DNA of 6,345 nt. It comes from Deltaproteobacteria bacterium (GTDB lineage Bacteria; Desulfobacterota_B; Binatia; Bin18). Location of the stretch: positions 1 through 6,345 of the forward strand of contig JAAXHF010000008.1 in NCBI GenBank assembly GCA_012271025.1, given 5' to 3'. Numbering within the stretch: the first letter of the stretch is position 1; each line of letters starts with the position of its first letter. The position numbers and the translations under genes are program-made. The notes under the pieces are model-generated. The model was not told where the DNA came from. It saw only the letters and a list, made by a program, of their open reading frames with translations, and searched no databases. Shown here one piece after another: positions 1 to 5,327 of the stretch.

Positions 1-471
1 GCGTCGCAGCGTGCGCAAGGCCGGACTCGCCTCATCCTTCAGACCACCGCTGTCGTCGAGGCAGCGCCCAAGCGTCTGTTCCAGGGCCGGCAGGGCGGGC
101 AGGCGGGCCGGCAGGTCGGCCAGTGGCGAGTCGGGCTGGGTATGACGCTGAAAGAATTGGGCCAGCTGGCGTGATACGGCCAGCGTGGTGTGGATCTCAA
201 GCAACCGTGGGCCGTCAAGAACCGCCCCGACGTGGCTGGCCGCTCGTAGGGTTGGTCGGATATCTGGAAACTCATGCAGGGGCAGACTGAGCTGTTCCTC
301 AAGCAGGCGGAAAAACTGCCAGGTGCGCTCGCTGTTTTCTTCGACGTGCTGCGGGTCGGTGGCCGGGCGAATCGCCGCGCACGCTTCCCGGCCGGACACG
401 GACACGGCGCAGTCGGCCAGCAGTTGGAGCACAGCGTCAAACTCGAGGGCGGAGAGGTCTGTGTCTCGCAT
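1..471 (-). CDS. mutS2: MutS2 family protein, N-terminal part (cut by window edge)
   Basis: Partial gene: 157 codons are visible and the frame is still open at base 1. The protein starts MRDTDLSALEFDAVLQLLAD, the usual MutS2 opening (LxxLEFxKV...), followed by GREACAAIRPATDP (res 28-40), FPDIRPTLRAA (68-78), VGAVLD (81-86) and the pattern CLDDSGGLKDEASPALRTLR (137-156), which corresponds to the family's C-I-D-D-x-G-x-V-x-D-x-AS-x-x-LR-x-I-R stretch. These lie before the MutS-type ATPase and the C-terminal Smr nuclease, which are off the window. From family knowledge, MutS2 acts on branched DNA or on stalled, collided ribosomes rather than in mismatch repair. ATG 471 is preferred because it matches family starts; GTG 489 is an in-frame alternative. 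No Shine-Dalgarno precedes the ATG; a 7-bp hairpin sits there instead. It lies 69 nt after the dehydrogenase stop, so co-transcription is likely. Confidence 0.9.
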   Translation of the reverse strand, partial: MRDTDLSALEFDAVLQLLADCAVSVSGREACAAIRPATDPQHVEENSERTWQFFRLLEEQLSLPLHEFPDIRPTLRAASHVGAVLDGPRLLEIHTTLAVSRQLAQFFQRHTQPDSPLADLPARLPALPALEQTLGRCLDDSGGLKDEASPALRTLRR

Positions 472-480
472 ACAAACGGT

Positions 481-502
481 CAGCCGCACGAGAGGGCGGC
501 TG
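481..502 (-). promoter_or_regulatory. Hairpin in the dehydrogenase-mutS2 gap, just before the mutS2 start
   Basis: On the transcribed (minus) strand CAGCCGC pairs perfectly with GCGGCTG around an 8-nt loop. The stem ends 9 nt before the mutS2 ATG, where a Shine-Dalgarno would normally lie, and is followed by ACCGTTTGT, which is too poor in T for a clear intrinsic terminator. It could be a weak terminator of the dehydrogenase transcript, an attenuator, a structure limiting mutS2 translation, or chance in GC-rich DNA. The inverted repeat is seen directly; its role is inferred. Confidence 0.4.
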
Positions 503-540
503 GAGGCGTCGTGGTCCGGGGGCCGATCATGGAGAGTGGG

Positions 541-1743
541 TCACGCGTCTGCGGGCACAAACGAGATTTTGACCGCGCCCGAGTTCTTTTTTCTGGCCGC
601 CTGGCCCAGGGCCTGCCGGTATTGATCAAGCGGATATTTACGGGGTTGAATCGGGGTCAGATCCGCCCGGCGACGGGCGACCAGCTCAATCGCCCGGGCA
701 AAGGTGTCGGCGCGTTTACCCTGAAACACCTCGGCCCCGTAGGTGAGGCTGCCGACAATCGACACCTCTTTCATCCACACCGGAGTCCAGTCCACGCCCT
801 CGGGCAAGGCCGCCAGACCCAGAACGACCAGACTGCCTTTGCCGCGCACCATCCGCAGGGCTTGGTTCAGGGTCAGTGAGCTGGTGATGGTATCGTAGAC
901 GAGGCGCACGCCGCCGGCCAGGATCGCTCCGCCGCCGGACAGCTTGTAGACTTTCGTGTCGGCCAGGGCGCCGACCCGTTCCATCACGTCGTCGTGCTGG
1001 GCGTCAATGACTTCGTCTGCGCCCAGGGCGCCGGCCAGCTCGGCCTGGAACGGGTACTTGGCGATACACGCCACCCGACAGCTCGGCTCAACCGCCCTGA
1101 GCGCCGCAATATTCATCAGTCCAATCGTCCCGGCCCCAATGACCACGACCCGCTCTCTTTTGCGGGGCGGGTTGTTCAGCACGGCCCGCAGGCAGACCGA
1201 GAAGGGTTCGAGCAGGGAGGCCTCGTCGTCGCCAATCGTATCCGGCACCGGAAACAGGCGGCGGCTGTGGGCCACGAAATATTCCCCCCAGCCGCCACCG
1301 GTGTCCGGGCAGGTGCCGATGAGGATGCCGGGTTTGAGGCGGCCCTCAGCCAGATGCTCACAGATCCCAGGATTGCCGTCTTTGCACTGCGGGCACTGCT
1401 TTCTGAAGCCCCGTTCCCGACAGCCCAGGCTGGGGTCAATGGACACGCGCTGGCCGGGCCGGAGCGTCTTCACCCGCCTGCCGACGGCCTCAACCTCGCC
1501 GAATAATTCATGGCCGGGGATGATGGGCAGCTGAAAATACGGCTCGGCCGAGGGCATCGACTTCCAGCGCAGGAAGCCGAGGTCGCTGCCGCAGATGCCG
1601 GCGATTTTGCTTTTGACCACAACCCAGTTGTCGTCGGGCAGGTCCGGGACCGGGACATCGGTCAGGCGCAGATTGGCCAGGCCGGGCAGATAGGCGGGAG
1701 CCGCCTTGCGCTGCCGCTCAGCAGAGAAGACCAAGGCTTTCAT
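541..1743 (-). CDS. Zinc-dependent medium-chain alcohol/polyol dehydrogenase
   Basis: A complete 400-residue enzyme of the MDR (alcohol dehydrogenase-like) superfamily, probably cytoplasmic, oxidising an alcohol or polyol with a nicotinamide cofactor. Catalytic zinc ligands are visible: C51 in GICGSD, H78-E79 in PGHE and E179 in LLEPFSVC. Structural zinc cysteines are C108, C117, C120 and C128, with the first two farther apart (8 residues) than in classical ADH. The Rossmann motif is IGAGTIG (res 202-208). After the second strand, where NAD enzymes carry an acidic residue, the sequence reads CIAKYPFQ, so NADP use is possible. A lysine-rich stretch and glycine run (about 265-280, VYKLSGGGAILAGG) is typical of a poorly characterised MDR subgroup. 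GGAG four bases before the ATG supports the start. The substrate cannot be told from sequence. It is divergent from the helical protein gene at 1883 and upstream of mutS2. Confidence 0.93.
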   Translation of the reverse strand: MKALVFSAERQRKAAPAYLPGLANLRLTDVPVPDLPDDNWVVVKSKIAGICGSDLGFLRWKSMPSAEPYFQLPIIPGHELFGEVEAVGRRVKTLRPGQRVSIDPSLGCRERGFRKQCPQCKDGNPGICEHLAEGRLKPGILIGTCPDTGGGWGEYFVAHSRRLFPVPDTIGDDEASLLEPFSVCLRAVLNNPPRKRERVVVIGAGTIGLMNIAALRAVEPSCRVACIAKYPFQAELAGALGADEVIDAQHDDVMERVGALADTKVYKLSGGGAILAGGVRLVYDTITSSLTLNQALRMVRGKGSLVVLGLAALPEGVDWTPVWMKEVSIVGSLTYGAEVFQGKRADTFARAIELVARRRADLTPIQPRKYPLDQYRQALGQAARKKNSGAVKISFVPADA

Positions 1744-1767
1744 CGCGCTCCATTCTCCATGCTGGTG

Positions 1768-1796
1768 TGTTTAGCGGAAGCGGCTGCGGGGTGCAA
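1768..1796 (-). promoter_or_regulatory. Candidate sigma-70-type promoter of the dehydrogenase gene
   Basis: On the minus strand TTGCAC (1796-1791) and TAAACA (1773-1768) are separated by 17 nt. The predicted start near 1761 leaves an untranslated leader of roughly 17 nt containing two GGAG motifs. Each box matches consensus at only three of six positions, so support comes mainly from spacing and location in the divergent gap. Confidence 0.3.
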
Positions 1797-1867
1797 GCTG
1801 AGCGGTGGCGGCCCGATTGCGGCCCGGTGCGCTTTTTGTCATCATCACCGGCAGCCCGAACGGGATG

Positions 1868-1876
1868 AGGAGGAGG
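1868..1876 (+). promoter_or_regulatory. Ribosome binding site that sets the start of the helical-protein gene
   Basis: AGGAGGAGG lies six bases before GTG 1883 and nine before GTG 1886. The frame is open upstream to GTG 1805 and includes ATG 1865, but a start at either would place this near-perfect Shine-Dalgarno inside the coding region as three Arg codons. The downstream GTG is therefore the better start. Confidence 0.7.
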
Positions 1877-1882
1877 GACGAC

Positions 1883-2407
1883 GTGGTGGCGCAGCTGAAC
1901 GCCCAAGAATTTACCGATCTGATCACACGCCTGGTTGAGCATCTGGGTCTGGCCCAGTTTCACGCCAAGCTGATGAAAGCCAACGCCCTGGTCTCGCGCA
2001 AGCGCCCGGCTGACGCCTCGGCCCTGGCCACGCAGCTGTACCAGCTGAGTGCCGGACTTCGACGCGAGCACGCCGCTCGCTATGCGGTCGAAATGTTATG
2101 GCAGGAGATGCTGTCGAGCAAAATGGACGAGGAGCACTCGGCCACGGTCGAAGCCCTGGCCGAAGGGGTCAACGCCTGCCTGTCCGAGCGGCTCGAGGTG
2201 GTGCCGGACAAGCGGTCGGACTTGCTGGCTGCGCTGAGCGCCTACTATCGGGCGCTGGCCGCCTTGAGCGGAGAGGAGACCGCATACCTGGAGATGCTGC
2301 TCCGGGCGAGCACCAGCGTGGCCCAGTTTTTGCGCCAGCATAAGGACGAGCTATCCGCCGCTGTTGAGGAGCCGGTCGCCACCACGGATGAAGAGACCGA
2401 GGGCTGA
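1883..2407 (+). CDS. Helical protein of unknown function (174 aa)
   Basis: I do not recognise this family. With the GTG at 1883 the product is 174 residues and starts MVAQLNAQEFTDLITRLVEH. It appears almost entirely alpha-helical and amphipathic, rich in Leu, Ala, Glu and Arg. There is no signal peptide or membrane segment, so it is probably cytosolic. Likely helices lie at about 7-35, 44-80, 84-104, 111-128 and 131-155, followed by an acidic, probably disordered tail (EEPVATTDEETEG). No cysteine/histidine cluster, nucleotide-binding loop or DNA-binding motif is visible; C99 is the only cysteine. The gene stands alone on the plus strand between two minus-strand units and is followed immediately by a strong terminator, so it is probably monocistronic. 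The regular codon pattern, excellent ribosome binding site and terminator make it a real gene despite the unknown role. Confidence 0.8.
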   Translation: MVAQLNAQEFTDLITRLVEHLGLAQFHAKLMKANALVSRKRPADASALATQLYQLSAGLRREHAARYAVEMLWQEMLSSKMDEEHSATVEALAEGVNACLSERLEVVPDKRSDLLAALSAYYRALAALSGEETAYLEMLLRASTSVAQFLRQHKDELSAAVEEPVATTDEETEG

Positions 2408-2454
2408 GGCCGCTCGGGAACTCAGGATTGGGCTTGGCCGCTCAGCCCTTTTTT
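2401..2454 (+). terminator. Intrinsic terminator of the helical-protein gene
   Basis: GGGCTGAG (2401-2408) pairs perfectly with CTCAGCCC (2441-2448), followed directly by six T (2449-2454). A second, shorter hairpin sharing the right arm, GGGCT (2430-2434) with AGCCC (2444-2448) around a 9-nt loop, would be the more compact terminator stem. The stop codon TGA (2405-2407) lies inside the left arm. The T run reads as Lys codons in the opposing gene, so the signal overlaps the 3' end of its convergent neighbour. On the minus strand the same stem lacks a T tract. Confidence 0.75.
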
Positions 2455-3018
2455 GAGGCCGCGCAGGGTCAGGACGAACGCTTCGCGCATCGCACTTTTT
2501 TGCAGGGCCAGGGGAATCGGCATATGGGTCTTATCCCTGGCCGACGCCCGGTAGGTCAGCAGGGTTTTTTTGCCGTCGGGAGACGGCGTCAGCACATATT
2601 CCCCGCTCAGCTCGGTCAGCTGGTTCTCAACCGTTTCGAGCAGAACCCGATTCTCTTGGGGCAAAAAGGTAAAGGCCAGGGTGCTCTCCTGGGGGCGACC
2701 CAAGACCCGCATTTCAAACGTGACAACCTTGCGGTTGCCGTGGTGGCGGACGAGTTCGGAGCGGTAGACCGAGTCGCTGAGTTCCTGGCTTCGCTCGGGC
2801 TCGGCCAGCGCCCGCATCACCTGCGCCACCGGGGCGTCGAGCCGAGAGGTGAACTCGACCCGCAGGGTATCGTCCTGTTTGTCGAGCGTCTCGCTGAGAA
2901 TCTCGGCGACCGGTCCGTCCCAGGCTGCGGCCGCGGTCCTGGCCTGGTAATAGCGGACACCGATAAATCCGACGCCAATCACACACAGAGTGAGCAGCGC
3001 CCACAGTCCGGTTTTCAT
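2422..3018 (-). CDS. Membrane-anchored SRPBCC/START-like protein
   Basis: 198 residues. Residues 5-20 (LWALLTLCVIGVGFIG) form one hydrophobic helix with a short basic N-terminus and no clear cleavage site, so it reads as an uncleaved inner-membrane anchor with the rest in the periplasm. From about residue 52 the sequence looks like the SRPBCC (START/Bet v1/polyketide-cyclase-like) fold: a first strand with RLDAPVAQVMRALAEPER (59-76), alternating strands (VVTFEMRVLG; STLAFTFLP; RVLLETVENQLTELSGEYVLTP) and a long C-terminal helix (MREAFVLTLRGLKKGL, 177-192). Such domains bind hydrophobic ligands; no catalytic residue is evident. It is the last gene of a three-gene cluster, 20 nt after its upstream neighbour, with GGAG six bases before the ATG. 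The fold is assigned by pattern reading, not by search. Confidence 0.75.
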   Translation of the reverse strand: MKTGLWALLTLCVIGVGFIGVRYYQARTAAAAWDGPVAEILSETLDKQDDTLRVEFTSRLDAPVAQVMRALAEPERSQELSDSVYRSELVRHHGNRKVVTFEMRVLGRPQESTLAFTFLPQENRVLLETVENQLTELSGEYVLTPSPDGKKTLLTYRASARDKTHMPIPLALQKSAMREAFVLTLRGLKKGLSGQAQS

Positions 3019-3038
3019 CGCGCGCTCCGCCTCTCGTC

Positions 3039-3416
3039 CTAGGGAGACGTTGGGGCGCTGAAAGAGATCCGCTCGATGCCGCGCAGATGGTCTCTGTTGA
3101 GAATGTAATTGCCCCCCATCGACGGCTTCCAGACGCGCTCCGCTACCTGATAATTTGCCCCGGTCAGGACATAGGCCACGCCTCCGGTCAGCCCACCGAG
3201 CAGGGCATAGCCCAGCTTGGTCGGAATATACAGCACGTTGGCCGCAACGGTTGCCGTGCCGATGCCCGCGTCTTCAAGATAGTTAGGGGCAAATGAGCCG
3301 GCTCGGAGGTCCGTTTCTTCGAGATAGTCGGCTCGGGCGATGCCGACCAGCTGCGGCCAGGCCAACAGACCCGCAACGATTGCGCCGCATACCCAGCGTC
3401 GTTCCATTTTTCTCAT
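3039..3416 (-). CDS. Small exported glycine-rich protein of unknown function
   Basis: 125 residues with a good Sec signal peptide: basic RKMERR, a hydrophobic core about 9-25 and a cleavage site after ARA (res 27-29), leaving a mature protein of about 96 residues starting DYLEETDL. The mature part has a hydrophobic, glycine-patterned segment (about 53-86, with LGYALLGGLTGGVAYVLTG) that could insert in or lie on a membrane, then W96-KPSMGGNYIL and a short polar tail. I recall similar small proteins with a VAANVLYIPxKLxYALLGGxTGG core and W-x-PSxGGxY ending in uncultured Gram-negatives, always uncharacterised, but have not searched. AGGAGG five bases before ATG 3416 supports the start; ATG 3407 is an alternative. 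It begins 12 nt after the stop of the upstream gene, so the two are surely in one transcript. Confidence 0.78.
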   Translation of the reverse strand: MRKMERRWVCGAIVAGLLAWPQLVGIARADYLEETDLRAGSFAPNYLEDAGIGTATVAANVLYIPTKLGYALLGGLTGGVAYVLTGANYQVAERVWKPSMGGNYILNRDHLRGIERISFSAPTSP

Positions 3417-3428
3417 GGCTTCCTCCTC

Positions 3429-4178
3429 TCACCCCTCCGTCTTCACCACACAACCCGGAGGTAAGACATTCATCAAATGCGTAAAGGCTTGCTCGACATA
3501 GGTCTGGTCTTTTGATTCCAGCGTCAGTTTGACCCGATAGTCTGGATCGTTGATTTTCGGATAGGAGCCCAGGAGCAGCTCGGGATAGTGCTCGAGGGTG
3601 TCGTTCAGGGACGCCGCGATATTGCTCTCATAGGCGTCGGTGTAGATGGTTTTGAGATAATACGGACTGGTTGCGAAGCGGTCTTTGAGGGCCAGGAATT
3701 TCTGCCGCAAGATTTCTGGGATGCCGGGCAGGATATACACGTTTTCGACTTTGACGGTCGGAAAACGCAGGCGGTCCTCTGACAACAGCTCGGCCCCTTC
3801 CGGAACATCCGCCATGCGCATATAGGCGGCGTTGGGCGTTCGCTTGGCCGCGTGTTCGAGCAGCTTGTTCTCCAGAACCGGGTGACGGATGACCCGTCGG
3901 CCCAAACCGATGGCAATCCCCTCCATGGTGATGTCATCGTGGGTCGGACCGATACCGCCCGAGGTAAAAACAAGGTCAAACTGCTGGTGGAAGTCGCGGA
4001 CGGTCGAGGCGATCAGATCTAATTCATCCGGAATGACCACCACGCGGCGCAGGCTCACCCCGATTTTGCGAAGCTCTTGAGCCAGGAAGGTCGAGTTGGA
4101 ATCAACCGTCTTGCCGGACAGGATCTCATTGCCGATGATGACAATGCCCGCCGTGCGTTCTTGCCGCGCTTGTTGCAC
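3429..4178 (-). CDS. Stand-alone molybdopterin-binding-fold protein (CinA N-domain / FLAD1 N-domain-like)
   Basis: 249 residues, all in one MoCF_biosynth/COG1058-type domain. Visible motifs are IGNEILSG (15-22), D26-x-N28 before FLAQELRKIG, FTSGGIGPTHDD (71-82, the family signature), FPTVKVENVYILPGIPEILR (139-158), LGSYP (203-207) and VKLTLES (216-222). The C-terminal nicotinamide-mononucleotide deamidase domain of full-length CinA is absent, as is the PAPS-reductase-like FAD-synthase domain of eukaryotic FLAD1. Several features, especially FP-x-V-x-V-x-NVY-x-x-PGIPE, LGSYP and the YxVKLTLxS ending, resemble the FLAD1 N-domain more than CinA. Bacterial COG1058 domains have ADP-ribose pyrophosphatase activity and the FLAD1 domain is reported to hydrolyse FAD, so a cytosolic nucleotide pyrophosphatase is a fair guess. 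The start is GTG 4178; an in-frame TAA lies 18 nt upstream and no close Shine-Dalgarno is seen. It heads the three-gene cluster. Confidence 0.88.
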   Translation of the reverse strand: MQQARQERTAGIVIIGNEILSGKTVDSNSTFLAQELRKIGVSLRRVVVIPDELDLIASTVRDFHQQFDLVFTSGGIGPTHDDITMEGIAIGLGRRVIRHPVLENKLLEHAAKRTPNAAYMRMADVPEGAELLSEDRLRFPTVKVENVYILPGIPEILRQKFLALKDRFATSPYYLKTIYTDAYESNIAASLNDTLEHYPELLLGSYPKINDPDYRVKLTLESKDQTYVEQAFTHLMNVLPPGCVVKTEG

Positions 4179-4184
4179 ACGGGC

Positions 4185-4214
4185 ACTATAGCCTTATTTC
4201 AGGCCCGAGAGCAA
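4185..4214 (-). promoter_or_regulatory. Candidate promoter giving a leaderless or near-leaderless transcript
   Basis: On the minus strand TATAGT (4190-4185, five of six to the -10 consensus) is preceded 18 nt upstream by TTGCTC (4214-4209, three of six to -35). Transcription would begin about 6-7 bases downstream of TATAGT, at or beside the GTG start codon at 4178. No Shine-Dalgarno lies at normal distance, which fits a leaderless mRNA. This would separate the three-gene cluster from rpoH, 82 nt upstream. Confidence 0.4.
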
Positions 4215-4260
4215 GATTGAGTGGATGCCCGGATCAGGACCCAACGAGGCCGGTGCGGAC

Positions 4261-5289
4261 TCAGCGCTGATCGGCGAAAGCGACATCCAGGTCTCTCAGA
4301 TCGGTGAACTCCTGGACGAGATAGGCTTTGAGCTTTTTTTTCAGCCGACTCTCCAACTGGCGGACCCGCTCTCGGCTGATGCCGTACTGATCGCCGATTT
4401 CCTGCAGGGTGAGAGGCTCCTCGGCCAAGAGGCGCTGGTGAAAGATGACGGCGTCCTTGCCGCTCAGGGTCTGGGCGAAGGCGTCCATTTTCTCTCTGAC
4501 CAGTGCCCGGTACTCGGTGGCCGAGACCTCTTCTTCTACCGTGGCCTGGGGGTCGGCCAGAAAGTCAAGCATGCTCGACGACTCGTCGTGGGCGTCGAGC
4601 GGGGTATCGACCGACAGGTCTCGGGAAGACAGCCGTTGCTGCATCTCGACCACTTCCTCTTCCTTGACGCCCAGATTCTGGGCCAGCAGTTTGGGACCGG
4701 GCGAGAAACCCTCGGCTTCGAGCCGCTTTCTTTCCCGTTCCAGGTTAAAGAAAAGCTTGCGCTGGGCCTGGGTTGTTCCGATTTTGACCATCCGCCAGTT
4801 GTTCATGACGTACCGGATGATATACGCCCGCACCCACCACACGGCATAGGAGGGGAAGCGCACACCACGGTAGGGATCAAAATTGCGTACCGCTTCCATC
4901 AGGCCGACGTTGCCCTCCTGGATCAAGTCGAGCAGGTTGCGAAAGGCCCGCTGGTAGTTGCGGGCGATCATCACGACGAGCCGCAGGTTGGCCGTGACGA
5001 GTCGGTAGGCGGCCTGCACATCACCGTACTCCTTGTAGCGGACAGCGAGAGTGTGCTCTTCTTCCGGACTGAGCAGCGGATAGCGCCGAATCTCGGCCAT
5101 GTACCGGCTCAGCGAATCGGTTGGGACCAGCGCGGTGTCGGTGTCCGGCCCGAGCGGCGGCTCGACCTCGGGCGAGACCGGGGTGTCCGCAGGCGCGGTC
5201 TCAGGGTCTTGGGGTGTGCTCGAAGCCGCCCGCCGTGGGGACTCGGCCGGATCGGCTTCGAGCGCCGTCTTGTCAAGCTCGTGGGGCAT
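4261..5289 (-). CDS. rpoH: RNA polymerase heat-shock sigma factor, RpoH (sigma-32) type
   Basis: 342 residues of a group 3 sigma-70 family factor directing core RNA polymerase to heat-shock promoters. Regions in order: an acidic, Pro/Thr-rich, probably disordered leader (1-57); region 1.2 (58-91, DSLSRYMAEIRRYPLLSPEEE); region 2 with the core-binding LLDLIQEGNVGLMEAV (119-134) and promoter-melting/-10 segment FDPYRGVRFPSYAVWWVRAYI (137-157); the RpoH box QRKLFFNL (176-183), diagnostic of sigma-32 and absent from RpoD; region 3 (about 190-250); and region 4 with the -35 recognition helix-turn-helix LQEIGDQYGISRERVRQLE (295-313). E. coli RpoH is about 284 residues; most of the excess is the N-terminal leader. 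ATG 5289 is the only usable start because an in-frame TGA lies 18 nt upstream. It follows rpoZ by 38 nt, very likely in the same operon. No Shine-Dalgarno is visible and small hairpins occupy its place. Confidence 0.93.
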   Translation of the reverse strand: MPHELDKTALEADPAESPRRAASSTPQDPETAPADTPVSPEVEPPLGPDTDTALVPTDSLSRYMAEIRRYPLLSPEEEHTLAVRYKEYGDVQAAYRLVTANLRLVVMIARNYQRAFRNLLDLIQEGNVGLMEAVRNFDPYRGVRFPSYAVWWVRAYIIRYVMNNWRMVKIGTTQAQRKLFFNLERERKRLEAEGFSPGPKLLAQNLGVKEEEVVEMQQRLSSRDLSVDTPLDAHDESSSMLDFLADPQATVEEEVSATEYRALVREKMDAFAQTLSGKDAVIFHQRLLAEEPLTLQEIGDQYGISRERVRQLESRLKKKLKAYLVQEFTDLRDLDVAFADQR

Positions 5290-5297
5290 GGCTGGAG

Positions 5298-5311
5298 AGC
5301 CTGTTCAGGCT
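5298..5311 (-). promoter_or_regulatory. Palindrome at the rpoH translation initiation region
   Basis: On the minus strand AGCCTGAACAGGCT is a perfect inverted repeat (AGCCT-GAAC-AGGCT as RNA), ending 8 nt before the rpoH ATG. The same GGCT arm can instead pair downstream with AGCC next to the ATG (GGCT-CTCC-AGCC), so two small, mutually exclusive hairpins cover the start. No Shine-Dalgarno is present. It could be a translational control element, a protein-binding palindrome, or chance. Confidence 0.4.
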
Positions 5312-5327
5312 GGGGTGGGAGGAGGGA

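Noticed and set aside
39..440. A 133-codon minus-strand open frame at the left end
   Set aside because: It is in a different frame from the clear MutS2 N-terminus covering the same bases, and its Pro/Ser/Arg/Cys-rich composition is typical of a shadow frame.
274..879. A 201-codon plus-strand open frame across the mutS2-dehydrogenase gap
   Set aside because: It is antisense to conserved MutS2 and zinc dehydrogenase sequence and has no recognisable motif.
1805..1882. N-terminal extension of the helical protein from GTG 1805 or ATG 1865
   Set aside because: The strong Shine-Dalgarno at 1868-1876 points to GTG 1883, and the upstream part would cover most of the divergent promoter gap.
4179..4260. 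A terminator after rpoH
   Set aside because: I found no convincing stem with a T run on the minus strand in this 82-nt gap.
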